Below, piece after piece: positions 52,272 through 61,529 of a stretch of 64,000 bases of DNA (position 1 is the stretch's first letter; each line of letters starts with the position of its first letter). The position numbers and the translations under genes are program-made. Under the pieces are notes generated by a model. It had not been told where the DNA came from and ran no database searches. It was given only the letters and a program-made list of their open reading frames with translations. The stretch is from positions 682,001 to 746,000 of the forward strand of contig NZ_JBIFFV010000001.1 in assembly GCF_043557345.1 (NCBI RefSeq), in the 5' to 3' direction. The stretch is from Sulfitobacter sp043557345. GTDB taxonomy: Bacteria > Pseudomonadota > Alphaproteobacteria > Rhodobacterales > Rhodobacteraceae.

Positions 52272-53327
52272 TCAGACCTCGGCGACATGCTGATCGAACA
52301 GGTCGCGCGCCCGTTGCCAGACAGCATTGTCCGTCTCTGGCAGCGACCGCAGGGTCGGCAGCAACTGGCCCGCGAAATCCTCAGAGCTTTCGCGCGGCAG
52401 CATGGACGGCAGGTTGTCGATGGCCATCACATCCAGCGGCGGAGTGTCATGCACGCGCAGGGCGGGCGCCGCCCAAATGGTCGCGCGGTCATAGACCTGC
52501 ACGGGGTTGAAAGCGCTGTCGGGGTCGCAGGCGATGTCGCCGATCACCCGCAGGGCACGCTCTGCTTCGGGGGCATCGGGGCGGACGAAGGCGGGGGTGT
52601 CTGGCCCTGCAAGGATGCAGTTGAAGAAATAGGCGTGGTTGAGGATTTCGGGGAAGGGTCCGCCGTGGGCCGTCTCTGCCATGTCCCAGCCGGTGACGGG
52701 GATGCCCAGAGCCGCGCAAAGATCGCTGGCCCCACGGCCCACCCGGCCCAAAGCGCCGATGACCAGCGCGCGGTCGCCGCTTGCGTCGACTTGGGCGAGT
52801 TCTTCGGTTAGTGCGGCTTTCAGAGCTTCGGCGTCAGCGTAGGGCGCAACAGAGCCGCAGGTCTCCCCGCGCAGCTGCGCGATGCGGCATTTGACCGAGA
52901 CGGCCGCTCCCGCGAAACCCGCCCAATAGCCAAAGGCGGCAACGCGGCGGCCATTGTCATCGGTCAGATACTCCAAATCCAGCAGCGCGCCGCCGCCGGC
53001 CTTGAACCGTTCCAGTAGTTTGCGGCCCGAGGATTGGCCCTTGTAGGCATGGCCGAACATGATGTGCGTATGCGGCAGGGGCGTGCCGTCTTCGGGCAGT
53101 TCCTTGAGGCCAAAGATCACCGCATCGCGCGGGGCGTCGGGCCAGCTATGGGCCGGAACAATCTCGCAGCCCGCCTGCGCATAGGCGGCGGTGGGGATCA
53201 CGCGGCTGTCGCTGTCTTCGACGCTCACCTTCATGCCAGACGCGATCAGCGCGGCGGCCCCCTCGGGCGTCAGCCCCGTGCGGGTCTCATTGTCGCGCTG
53301 CTCGGCGCGGAGCCATAGATGGGTCAT
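52272..53327 (-). CDS. Saccharopine dehydrogenase (L-lysine-forming)-like enzyme (351 aa)
   Basis: The enzyme has the alanine dehydrogenase/PNT fold. The motifs GLKELPEDGTPL (catalytic Lys), IMFGHAYKGQ (catalytic His) and a GALGRVGRGASDL nucleotide site match the LYS1 group of saccharopine dehydrogenases. It would interconvert saccharopine and L-lysine plus 2-oxoglutarate. Its ATG overlaps the stop of the GST gene (ATGA). Direction of the reaction in this organism is not deducible. Confidence 0.85.
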   Translation of the reverse strand: MTHLWLRAEQRDNETRTGLTPEGAAALIASGMKVSVEDSDSRVIPTAAYAQAGCEIVPAHSWPDAPRDAVIFGLKELPEDGTPLPHTHIMFGHAYKGQSSGRKLLERFKAGGGALLDLEYLTDDNGRRVAAFGYWAGFAGAAVSVKCRIAQLRGETCGSVAPYADAEALKAALTEELAQVDASGDRALVIGALGRVGRGASDLCAALGIPVTGWDMAETAHGGPFPEILNHAYFFNCILAGPDTPAFVRPDAPEAERALRVIGDIACDPDSAFNPVQVYDRATIWAAPALRVHDTPPLDVMAIDNLPSMLPRESSEDFAGQLLPTLRSLPETDNAVWQRARDLFDQHVAEV

Positions 53328-53947
53328 GCGTAGAATCCTTTCGCGCGCACGGCCTTGACGCTGGCACGGTTTTCCATGCGGGCGGCGAAGGCATCAAGCT
53401 GTGGGTAGGCCGCGCGGTCGACCCCGTCACCGGCCAGCCATCCCGAAACGACAAAGAGATAGGGATCGGCCAGCGACAGGCCATCGCCCGCCACGAAATC
53501 ACCCCGGATGGCGTGGTTTTCGAGATAGGCCGCGCAATCGGCCATGGTCTGCGGCACCTTGGCTTTCATATCGTCAAAGCTGGATTGCTGATCGGCCCAG
53601 CGGTGGCCGCGCATTTTATGCGCATGGGCCACATGCATGGTGGAGGCGAGGTAGTACATCACCCCGCGCATATGGGCCGCGCGTTCAGGGTCGGCGGGGA
53701 CCAGCCCCGCCTCGGGCGCGCGGGCGGCGACATAGTCCAAAAGCGCGCCGGTCTCGGTCAGGGTGCTGCCCGCTTCGGTCACGAGGGTCGGCACCCGGCC
53801 CTTGGGGTTCAGCGCCAGATAGGGCGCGGCGGTCTGTTCGGCGCTGGCGAAATCGACCTTCACCGGCTCATAGGCCAGCCCCGCTTCTTCAAGGGCGATG
53901 GCGACGGCGACCGAGATCGTGCCGGGGGCGTAGTGAAGTTTCAGCAT
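53324..53947 (-). CDS. Glutathione S-transferase (207 aa)
   Basis: The N-terminal thioredoxin-like domain begins LKLHYAPGTISVAVAIALEE and has the glutathione-binding NPKGRVPTLVTE and LTETGALLDYVA segments. An all-helical C-terminal domain follows. Family membership (beta-like or tau-like) is unresolved. It precedes the saccharopine-dehydrogenase-like gene with a four-base overlap, so the two are translated together. Substrate is unknown. Confidence 0.9.
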   Translation of the reverse strand: MLKLHYAPGTISVAVAIALEEAGLAYEPVKVDFASAEQTAAPYLALNPKGRVPTLVTEAGSTLTETGALLDYVAARAPEAGLVPADPERAAHMRGVMYYLASTMHVAHAHKMRGHRWADQQSSFDDMKAKVPQTMADCAAYLENHAIRGDFVAGDGLSLADPYLFVVSGWLAGDGVDRAAYPQLDAFAARMENRASVKAVRAKGFYA

Positions 53948-53975
53948 GGGTCAGCCTTTCGCGGGCGAGGGGGGG

Positions 53976-54626
53976 TTACATATGCGTTTGTGCAAGGCGG
54001 CGGTCGGGGCGGTCAAGATGCGGCACGGCGTTGAACAGCACGGGCGACCAATGCCCGCCGATGGGAAAGAGCCGGTGCATCGAAGTATGCATGATCGCCA
54101 GCGCCAGCCGCGCCATCGCCGGGATCCCCACGTCCATCGCCTGCGCCATCGCCAAAGAGATCAGCCCGCCCGAGGTCACCACCAGCGCCGGGCCTTCGCC
54201 CTCGGCGATCTCGGTCAGAACGGATTGCACCCGCGTCTCAAAGCTTTCATAGGTCTCTGGCGTATCGGCAAGCTTGCCCGCTTTCCAATAGTCGAAGACC
54301 TGCGGCAGGTGGTGCACGAACTCGCCCTCGCGGGGGAAGGGCACCTTGTGCTGCTGCTCCATCAGATTGGCGAGGGTGAAATACTCCAGCTCATTCAACC
54401 GCGCGTCGCGAATGGGCTCCAGCCCGGTGTTCATCCCCTCCGCGGTTTCGATATGGCGGGTCAGCGTGCCGGTATAGAGCCTTGTGTGATAGGTCTCGCT
54501 CTGGCGCAGATGATCCCCTAGCCAGGCGGCTTGCTCATGGCCAAGCGGGCTGAGTTGGTCATAGCTCAGTTCGTCCTTGGCGGTGGAATTGGCTTGGCCG
54601 TGGCGGATCAGGGTAATGTGGGACAT
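53976..54626 (-). CDS. Histidine phosphatase family protein (216 aa)
   Basis: The catalytic motif ITLIRHGQANS lies at the N-terminus. The second half carries LVVTSGGLISLAMAQ, where the usual second active-site His of the SHGG motif is a serine (TSGG), a variant seen in part of the family. An Arg in TGTLTRHIETAEG and the ELEYF segment are preserved. Substrate is unknown; a phosphoesterase or phosphoprotein role is possible. I chose the ATG at 54626 because the phosphate-binding strand begins there; the longer frame to 54914 is not plausible. Confidence 0.85.
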   Translation of the reverse strand: MSHITLIRHGQANSTAKDELSYDQLSPLGHEQAAWLGDHLRQSETYHTRLYTGTLTRHIETAEGMNTGLEPIRDARLNELEYFTLANLMEQQHKVPFPREGEFVHHLPQVFDYWKAGKLADTPETYESFETRVQSVLTEIAEGEGPALVVTSGGLISLAMAQAMDVGIPAMARLALAIMHTSMHRLFPIGGHWSPVLFNAVPHLDRPDRRLAQTHM

Positions 54627-54741
54627 CAAATGGCTTTCACTGTTCGCCCAAGTGATAGGGCAGCTTGCCGGGCCATACAATGCGATGCGCCGCAATGCAC
54701 TGGCGCGGCGTTTATCCGTGACGGGGTGTCGGGATTGGCCC

Positions 54742-54769
54742 CTGACAAGCGCCGGATTTTGCCTATAGT
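54742..54769 (+). promoter_or_regulatory. Sigma-70-like promoter of the formate dehydrogenase gene
   Basis: CTGACA (54742-54747) and TATAGT (54764-54769) are separated by 16 bases. Transcription would start near 54776, about 23 bases before the ATG, with GGGGAGAGG as ribosome-binding site. Confidence 0.55.
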
Positions 54770-54798
54770 TTGGGCAATAGCCAAGGGGAGAGGCAGCC

Positions 54799-57564
54799 AT
54801 GGCCGAGAGGATCACATTCACGCTTGATGGGCAGACCGTCGAGGCCGAGGCCGGCATGACCATTTGGGAGGTCGCGAACGGTCGGGGTTTGAAAATCCCG
54901 CATCTGTGCCACAAACCCGCCCCCGGCTACCGCCCCGACGGCAACTGCCGCGCCTGTATGGTTGAGATCGAGGGCGAGCGCGTGCTGGCGGCGTCGTGCA
55001 TCCGCGAACCTGCCGAGGGGATGGTCGTCACCACCAACAACGCCCGGGCCCAGAATGCGCGCAAGATGGTGATGGAATTGCTGCTGGCCGATCAACCCGC
55101 GCAGGAGGTGGCGCATGACAGGTCGAGCCACATGCGCGAGATGGCGGCGCAGAGCGGCGTAGAGGAAAGCCGTTTCCCGAAGTTGGAGCGCGACCGCGTG
55201 CCGTTTTTGGACGACAGCCATGTGGCGATGCGGGTCAATCTCGACGCCTGCATCCAGTGCAACCTCTGCGTCCGCGCCTGCCGCGAGGTGCAGGTCAATG
55301 ACGTGATCGGCATGGCGGGGCGCGGCCATGACGCCTATCCGGTCTTCGACATCGACGATCCCATGGGCGCGTCGTCCTGCGTGGCCTGCGGCGAATGCGT
55401 GCAGGCCTGCCCGACGGGGGCACTGATGCCCGCCAGCGTGGTCGACGAGACACAGGTTGGCGATTCTGCCGACTTTGACCGCGAGGTCGCCAGCGTCTGC
55501 CCCTTCTGCGGTGTCGGCTGCCAGATCTCGCTGAAGGTGAAGGACAACAAGGTCAAATATGTCGAAGGGATCGACGGCCCGGCCAATGAGGGGCGGCTCT
55601 GCGTGAAGGGGCGCTTCGGCTTTGACTATATCCACCACGAGCACCGTCTGACCAAACCGCTGATCCGCCGCGACGACGCCCCCGCCAAGGGGCTGAACGT
55701 CGATCCGGGCAACTGGGGCGAGGTGTTTCGCGAGGCGACATGGGACGAGGCGCTGGATTTTGCCGCCAAGGGCCTGAAAGGGCGCGGGCGCGAGGTGGCG
55801 GGCTTCGGCAGTGCCAAATGCACCAATGAGGAAGCCTATCTGTTCCAGAAGCTGATCCGGCAGGGGTTCGGGCACAACAACGTCGACCACTGCACGCGGC
55901 TCTGCCATGCCTCTTCGGTGGCAGCGCTGATGGAGAACGTCGGTTCCGGTGCCGTCACCGCGACCTTCAACGAGATCGAGAATGCCGACGTGGCCATCGT
56001 GATCGGCGCCAACCCGGTGGAGAACCACCCCGTCGCCGCGACCTATTTCAAGCAGTTCACCAAGCGCGGCGGCAAGCTCATCGTCATGGACCCGCGCGGG
56101 CAGGGCCTGCGCCGGTTTGCGTCGCATATGCTGCAATTCCGCCCCGGTACCGATGTGGCGATGCTGAACGCGATCATGCAGGTGATCGTGGAGGAAGGCC
56201 TCTACGACGAACAATACATCAAGGCCTATACCGAGAACTGGGAGGCCGAAAAGGCGCATCTGAAGGACTTCCCGCCCGAAGCCATGGCCGCCGTCTGCGG
56301 CATCGAGGCCGAGGTGCTGCGCGACGTGGCGCGGACCTTTGCCGGGGCCAAGGCGGGGATGATCTTCTGGGGCATGGGGGTGAGCCAGCATATTCACGGC
56401 ACCGACAATTCGCGCTGCCTGATCAGCCTCGCGCTGATGACCGGCCATGTCGGCCGCCCCGGCACCGGGCTGCACCCCCTGCGCGGGCAGAACAACGTGC
56501 AGGGCGCCTCGGATGCGGGCCTCATTCCGATGTTCCTGCCTGACTACCAGCCAGTGGAGGAAGATGGCGTGCGCTCGGCCTTCACCGAGGTCTGGGGCTC
56601 GGGCGATTTCAGCGCCGAGAAGGGTCTGACGGTGACCGAGATCATGGATGCGGTGCACGACGGCGAGATCAAGGCGATGTATGTGCTGGGCGAAAACCCG
56701 GCGATGTCGGACCCGGACGTGGAACACGCCCGCGCGGCGCTCGCCAAGCTCGACCACCTCGTGGTGCAGGACATCTTCCTGACCGAGACGGCGAATTACG
56801 CCGACGTGATCCTGCCCGCCTCGGCCTTCGCCGAGAAGTCCGGCACGGTGACCAACACCAACCGGCAGGTGCAGATGGGCCGCCCGGCGGTGACGCCCCC
56901 CGGAGAGGCGCGCGAGGATTGGTGGATCGAGGTGGAACTGGCCAAGCGGCTGGGGCTGGGCTGGGACTACGAGAGCCCGGCAGAGGTCTTTGCCGAGATG
57001 AAGCGCAACATGGCCTCGCTCGACAACATCACATGGGACCGGCTGGCGCAGGAGAATGCAGTGACCTACCCGTCGCTCAGCGAAAACGATCCCGGGCAGG
57101 CGATTGTCTTTAGCGAAGGTTTCCCCCGGCCCGAAGGCCGCGCCAAATTCACCCCCGCCGCGATCGTGGCGCCGGATGACGCGCCGGATGAGGCCTATCC
57201 GATGATCCTGACCACCGGGCGGCAGTTGGAGCATTGGCACACCGGCTCGATGACGCGGCGGTCCAAAGTGCTCGACGGGCTGGAGCCGGAGGCGAATTGC
57301 TCGCTCCACCCGTCGACCCTGCGCCGCCTTGGTGTGACCCCGGGGGAGCATGTGCGGCTGTCGACCAAGCGCGGCAGTATCGAGATCATGGCCCGCGCGG
57401 ATCGGGCGGTATCACCCGACATGGTTTTCCTGCCCTTCGCCTATGTCGAAGCGGCGGCGAATATCCTGACAAATCCGGCGGTTGACCCCTATGGCAAGAT
57501 CCCGGAGTTTAAGTTCTCTGCCGTCAGGGTGGAGGCGGCGAAAGGAGCCGTCGCCGCCGAGTAA
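54799..57564 (+). CDS. Formate dehydrogenase alpha subunit, molybdopterin-dependent (921 aa)
   Basis: An N-terminal [2Fe-2S] domain has Cys37, Cys50, Cys53 and Cys67. Two ferredoxin-type [4Fe-4S] motifs (DACIQCNLCVRACR, SSCVACGECVQACP) follow. The molybdopterin domain has its own cluster (VCPFCGVGC) and the metal-ligand Cys369-His370 in DHCTRLCHAS, a cysteine rather than selenocysteine. The His-Cys3 cluster segment found between the first and second units in the NAD-dependent FdsA enzymes is absent: residues 100-135 have no cysteine. No FdsB/FdsG/FdhD genes lie nearby, so the electron acceptor is unclear. Confidence 0.9.
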   Translation: MAERITFTLDGQTVEAEAGMTIWEVANGRGLKIPHLCHKPAPGYRPDGNCRACMVEIEGERVLAASCIREPAEGMVVTTNNARAQNARKMVMELLLADQPAQEVAHDRSSHMREMAAQSGVEESRFPKLERDRVPFLDDSHVAMRVNLDACIQCNLCVRACREVQVNDVIGMAGRGHDAYPVFDIDDPMGASSCVACGECVQACPTGALMPASVVDETQVGDSADFDREVASVCPFCGVGCQISLKVKDNKVKYVEGIDGPANEGRLCVKGRFGFDYIHHEHRLTKPLIRRDDAPAKGLNVDPGNWGEVFREATWDEALDFAAKGLKGRGREVAGFGSAKCTNEEAYLFQKLIRQGFGHNNVDHCTRLCHASSVAALMENVGSGAVTATFNEIENADVAIVIGANPVENHPVAATYFKQFTKRGGKLIVMDPRGQGLRRFASHMLQFRPGTDVAMLNAIMQVIVEEGLYDEQYIKAYTENWEAEKAHLKDFPPEAMAAVCGIEAEVLRDVARTFAGAKAGMIFWGMGVSQHIHGTDNSRCLISLALMTGHVGRPGTGLHPLRGQNNVQGASDAGLIPMFLPDYQPVEEDGVRSAFTEVWGSGDFSAEKGLTVTEIMDAVHDGEIKAMYVLGENPAMSDPDVEHARAALAKLDHLVVQDIFLTETANYADVILPASAFAEKSGTVTNTNRQVQMGRPAVTPPGEAREDWWIEVELAKRLGLGWDYESPAEVFAEMKRNMASLDNITWDRLAQENAVTYPSLSENDPGQAIVFSEGFPRPEGRAKFTPAAIVAPDDAPDEAYPMILTTGRQLEHWHTGSMTRRSKVLDGLEPEANCSLHPSTLRRLGVTPGEHVRLSTKRGSIEIMARADRAVSPDMVFLPFAYVEAAANILTNPAVDPYGKIPEFKFSAVRVEAAKGAVAAE

Positions 57565-57579
57565 GGAAAGTTTGGAAGA

Positions 57580-58773
57580 ATGAAGATTGATGCCGCCCGT
57601 TTCTTGAAAGACCTGCACGATCTGCGCGCCATCGGCGCGGCGGGTGTGGGCAAGGGTGTGGTGCGCCCCGCCTATTCCGCTGCCGATGTGGAGGCACGCG
57701 AATGGCTTGCCGGGCGGATGCGCAATGCGGGGCTGAAGGTCGAGGTCGATGCCATGGGCAACCTCTTTGGTCTGGCCGCGGGGCCGTCGATTTTGTTGGG
57801 GTCGCATTCCGACAGCCAGCCCGAAGGCGGCTGGCTTGATGGGGCCTTGGGCGTGATCGCCGCGCTTGAAGTCGCCCGCGCAGCGGGTGAGGCCGGAGGG
57901 CCTGCGGTCTCGGTCGTGTCCTTTCAGGACGAAGAGGGGCGCTTTGGCGTGACCACCGGTTCGACCGTCTGGTCCGGCGCGTTGGATCAGGTGGATGCTG
58001 ACGGCCTCACCGATCATGCCGGGGTCAGCTTGGCCGAGGCGCGCCGCGCGATGACGGATATGGTCACCGGCCCCGTCGATCCCGCGCAGTTCACCGGCTA
58101 TATCGAGTTGCACATCGAACAAGGGCCGACGCTGGATGACAGTGGTGAGCAGATCGGCGTGGTCAGCGACATCGTCGGCATCCGCGATATGAAGGTGACC
58201 TTCAAGGGCCAGCAGAACCACGCGGGCACCACCCCGATGGCGGTGCGGCGCGATGCCTTTCAGGCGGTGTCGGAGTTTAACAGCCTACTCAATGACCGGC
58301 TGCGCAATGTGGTGACGCCGAGCACCGTCTGGACCATCGGCCATGTCAGCCTGCACCCCAATGCTTCGTCCATCGTGCCGGGCAAAGCGGTGTTTTCCAT
58401 GCAATGGCGCGACGGCGATAGCGACCGTCTGGGGCGGATGGAGAAGATCATACGCGAAACCGCGCAAGAGATGGCCGAAACACGCGGGATGGAGTTGTCC
58501 TTCGGCCCGATGCTGGGGCTGGAGCCGGTTGCCATGGACGCGCGGCTGCGCGATGCGCTGGCGAAGGCGGCTGAAGCTGTGGCCCCGGGCAAATGGCGCA
58601 AGATGCCCTCGGGTGCCCTGCATGACGCGACCAATGTGGCGCGGCTGATGCCGGTGGCGATGCTGTTCGCGCCGTCGATCGGCGGGATCAGCCATGCCTT
58701 CGAGGAGGACACGGATGAAGCCGATTTGGTCGCGGCAGTCGAGGTGCTGGGGCGGGCTGTCGCGGCGCTCTAA
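57580..58773 (+). CDS. M20-family amidohydrolase, hydantoinase/carbamoylase type (397 aa)
   Basis: The zinc-site motif SHSDSQPEGGWLDGALGVIA and the IELHIEQGPTLDDSG segment place it with N-carbamoyl-amino acid hydrolases and allantoate amidohydrolases. Length is typical. The real substrate (carbamoyl-amino acid, ureidoglycolate or allantoate) is unknown; no purine or pyrimidine degradation genes are near. It follows the formate dehydrogenase gene by 15 bases and could share its transcript. Confidence 0.88.
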   Translation: MKIDAARFLKDLHDLRAIGAAGVGKGVVRPAYSAADVEAREWLAGRMRNAGLKVEVDAMGNLFGLAAGPSILLGSHSDSQPEGGWLDGALGVIAALEVARAAGEAGGPAVSVVSFQDEEGRFGVTTGSTVWSGALDQVDADGLTDHAGVSLAEARRAMTDMVTGPVDPAQFTGYIELHIEQGPTLDDSGEQIGVVSDIVGIRDMKVTFKGQQNHAGTTPMAVRRDAFQAVSEFNSLLNDRLRNVVTPSTVWTIGHVSLHPNASSIVPGKAVFSMQWRDGDSDRLGRMEKIIRETAQEMAETRGMELSFGPMLGLEPVAMDARLRDALAKAAEAVAPGKWRKMPSGALHDATNVARLMPVAMLFAPSIGGISHAFEEDTDEADLVAAVEVLGRAVAAL

Positions 58774-58779
58774 ACGCGC

Positions 58780-59496
58780 TCAGTCCCAGTCCACGTCGCC
58801 GAGGAAGATATAGCCCGCGCCGTAGATCGTCTTGATCAACTGCGGGTTCTTCGGGTCTTCGCCAAGCTTCGTGCGCAGCCGCGAGATGCGCACGTCCATC
58901 GCTCGGTCGAAACTTTCCGAGGCGACACCGCCGAGGCTTTCCTGCATCTGCGCGCGGCTAATGAGCCGCTTCGGCGCGTCGAGGAAGAGCCGCAGCACCT
59001 CGCCCTCGGCATGGGAGAAGGTGACCTCGGCGCCCGTGGCGTCCTGCAGCACATAACGGTCGAAATGCGCGGTCCAGCCGTTGAACCGCGCCGTGGTGCC
59101 GGCCTGCGGTGTGGGCTTGGCGCTGCGCAGACGCGCGCGGATGCGGGCCACGACCTCGGCCGGGTCGAAGGGTTTGATGATGTAGTCGTCGGCGCCAAGC
59201 TCCAGCCCAGTGACCCGGTCCTGCACCTGCGCGCGGCCTGAGATGATGATCACGATGGCGCCTTGTTCCAGCGCCAGACGGTGCACCAGCGTCAGCCCGT
59301 CGGTGTCGGGCAGCGACAGATCGACAAGGCAGACATCGGGCGTATGGCTGGCCAATGCGGCCTCGAAGGCCCGCGCGCGGCCAAAGCTGAGCGTGTCAAA
59401 CCCCGCTTCCTCCAACGTATCCGACAGCATCTGCCGGATCTCGGGTTCGTCATCCAGAATGGTGACCAGCGGGCGCAAGGCGGTATCACGGCTCAT
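58780..59496 (-). CDS. OmpR-family response regulator (238 aa)
   Basis: The receiver domain has acidic DDEPE, the phosphoacceptor Asp59 in VCLVDLSLPDTDG and Lys in DYIIKPFDP. A winged-helix DNA-binding domain follows (RAMDVRISRLRTKLGED, IKTIYGAGYIF). Its start overlaps the kinase stop by four bases, making a two-component pair. The regulon is unknown. It lies 6 bases from the end of the convergent M20 gene. Confidence 0.93.
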   Translation of the reverse strand: MSRDTALRPLVTILDDEPEIRQMLSDTLEEAGFDTLSFGRARAFEAALASHTPDVCLVDLSLPDTDGLTLVHRLALEQGAIVIIISGRAQVQDRVTGLELGADDYIIKPFDPAEVVARIRARLRSAKPTPQAGTTARFNGWTAHFDRYVLQDATGAEVTFSHAEGEVLRLFLDAPKRLISRAQMQESLGGVASESFDRAMDVRISRLRTKLGEDPKNPQLIKTIYGAGYIFLGDVDWD

Positions 59497-61403
59497 GGGG
59501 CGGTGGCTTTCAATGGGGCGATCAGTGCTTGCAGATCGTCTTTTTCAAAGGGTTTGCGCAGCACCGGCGCGAGGGTTTGCGCCTCGACGAAAAGCGGGTG
59601 ATCGGGGGGCAGGGAGGTTATCAGCAAAAGCGGCAGGCTGCTGCCGACGCGGCGGGCAAGGTCGATCCCGGTGCCTTCGCCCGAAAGCTGGATGTCCGAC
59701 AGCACCAGCGCGATGTCGGGCAGATCGGCGATGAGGGCGGTGGCCTCATCCGCGCTGGTTGCCTCGATCACCGAGTGGCCCTGATCCATCAGCATGTCGC
59801 GCACCACGGCGCGGATGTCGGTGGTGTCCTCGACCAGCAGCACCAGCCCGGTGGTGGCGGGCACGGCGGCGCGGTAGGGCAGGCGCAGGCTGATCTGCGC
59901 GCCGCCCTCAGGCGAATTGCTCAGCCGCAGATCGCCGCCTGAGGATTTGGTCATATCATAGACCATCGACAGGCCCAGCCCTGACCCCTCGCTGCCCTTA
60001 GTGGTAAAGAACGGCTCGACCCCACGCTCCAGCGCGGAGGGCGCAAAGCCCGGTCCGGTGTCGTGGATCACCCATTCGATCCATGTGTCATGCACCAGCC
60101 GTTGCGTCAGCGTGATCGTGCCCCGCGCGCCGCAGGCGTCGCGGGCGTTGAGGATGAGGTTCAACAGCGCATCCTGCACCCGGCCTTTGTCGAGCAGCAC
60201 CGCCCCTTCGGGCACGTCATTGCGCACCACCAGCGCGCATTTCGGCGGCAGAGTGGGGGCGGCGAGGGTCGAAAGCTCACTCATAAGGGCGGCGGGGTCG
60301 GTGGCCACGGGGCGCAGGGCGCGGGGTTCGGTCACATCGGCGATGGAGCTGAGCAGCGTGCCGCCGCGCCGCGCGGCGGCCAAGGTGCCTTCGATCAATT
60401 CGCCCGCTTGCGGCGGCATGTCGGGCAGCCGGGCGAGTTTCGATTGCATCCCGAGGATGATCGTCAAAAGGTTCGAGAAGTCATGCGCCAGCCCGGAGAT
60501 CATCCGCGAGGCCAACTCGCGCTTCAGGGTCTGTTGCAGGGCCACGCGGGTCTGTGTCTCTTCGGTGATATCCATCGACAGGATATAGACCCCGCCGCGC
60601 CCGTCGGGGGTAAAGGCACCGCGGATGCGGCGGGCGGATTCGTCATGGGTGAATTCGATCACCGCCGGGCTGCCCGCATAGGCTTGGGTCAGCGCGGGCT
60701 TGATCCGCGCATAGGCCGCCGCCCCAAGCGCGTCACTGATATGCAGCCCGTAGATGTTGCTGGGCCGCCCCGGCATCACGCTGCTGAGGCGGCGGTTGGA
60801 GTAGATGTAATGCCCGCTCGCGTCGACATGGGCGATATGGGCGGGCATCATCTCGGTCGTCAGCCGGGTGCGGGCCTCGCTTTCGGTGACCTGTCGTTTG
60901 GCCTCTTCCAGCGCTGTGATCGTCGCCTCCAACTGGCGGTTCGTGGCGGCCAGTTGTTCGGCATGGGACAACAGTTGATCGCTCAGCGCGTCTGAGCGTG
61001 CCCGCAACAGCGCCTCTTGCCGCTTGGTGTTGGTGATGTCGGTATAGACGGTGACCCAGCCGCCTTGGGGCAGGGGCGAGCCTTCGACGCTGATGGTGCG
61101 CCCGTTCGAGCGGGTCCGCTCCATGTAATGCGGCACGAAGGCGCGGGCCTGTTCCACCCGCTCGGCCACGAAGGCGTCGACATCCCCCACCTCGCCATAT
61201 TCGCCGGTGCCAGCCAGATGGCGGATCGTATCCTCGAAGGGCGCGCCGGGGGTCACCAGCCGGTCCGGCAGGTCGAACATGGATTGAAACGGGGCGTTGC
61301 AGACCGCGAGCCGAAGGTCGCTGTCATAGATGGTTAGCGCCTGAGCGATCAGGTTCAGACCGGCATTGGTCAGCGCTTTGGTTTGGTCGTCGGTGATCTG
61401 CAT
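59493..61403 (-). CDS. Hybrid PAS-domain sensor histidine kinase (636 aa)
   Basis: Two PAS-type regions (about residues 12-130 and 160-290) precede a kinase core. The phosphoacceptor is His307 in GLAHDFSNLLTII, with ATP site motifs LNLILNARDACG and GSGLGLSMVYD. A C-terminal receiver domain (about 515-635, VLLVEDTTDIRA...VLSDIQLSG) makes it a hybrid kinase, although no HPt domain is present. No transmembrane segments are evident, so sensing is likely cytoplasmic. I prefer the ATG at 61403 over 61409 because the GAAAGG ribosome-binding site is better placed. Confidence 0.9.
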   Translation of the reverse strand: MQITDDQTKALTNAGLNLIAQALTIYDSDLRLAVCNAPFQSMFDLPDRLVTPGAPFEDTIRHLAGTGEYGEVGDVDAFVAERVEQARAFVPHYMERTRSNGRTISVEGSPLPQGGWVTVYTDITNTKRQEALLRARSDALSDQLLSHAEQLAATNRQLEATITALEEAKRQVTESEARTRLTTEMMPAHIAHVDASGHYIYSNRRLSSVMPGRPSNIYGLHISDALGAAAYARIKPALTQAYAGSPAVIEFTHDESARRIRGAFTPDGRGGVYILSMDITEETQTRVALQQTLKRELASRMISGLAHDFSNLLTIILGMQSKLARLPDMPPQAGELIEGTLAAARRGGTLLSSIADVTEPRALRPVATDPAALMSELSTLAAPTLPPKCALVVRNDVPEGAVLLDKGRVQDALLNLILNARDACGARGTITLTQRLVHDTWIEWVIHDTGPGFAPSALERGVEPFFTTKGSEGSGLGLSMVYDMTKSSGGDLRLSNSPEGGAQISLRLPYRAAVPATTGLVLLVEDTTDIRAVVRDMLMDQGHSVIEATSADEATALIADLPDIALVLSDIQLSGEGTGIDLARRVGSSLPLLLITSLPPDHPLFVEAQTLAPVLRKPFEKDDLQALIAPLKATAP

Positions 61404-61529
61404 CGGCATCCTTTCGCATAGGGCTAGCACCGCGCGGGCGAAAGGCAAAGAGCCGCGCGCAAATCGCGCTTGACCTTCTTGCGCTGGAGGCCCCGAGAAG
61501 CGCGCCGAATGGAAACCGGAAGGCAGAGC

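Noticed and set aside
54763..57351. 862-codon open frame on the minus strand
   Set aside because: It is antisense to the formate dehydrogenase gene and has no recognisable domains.
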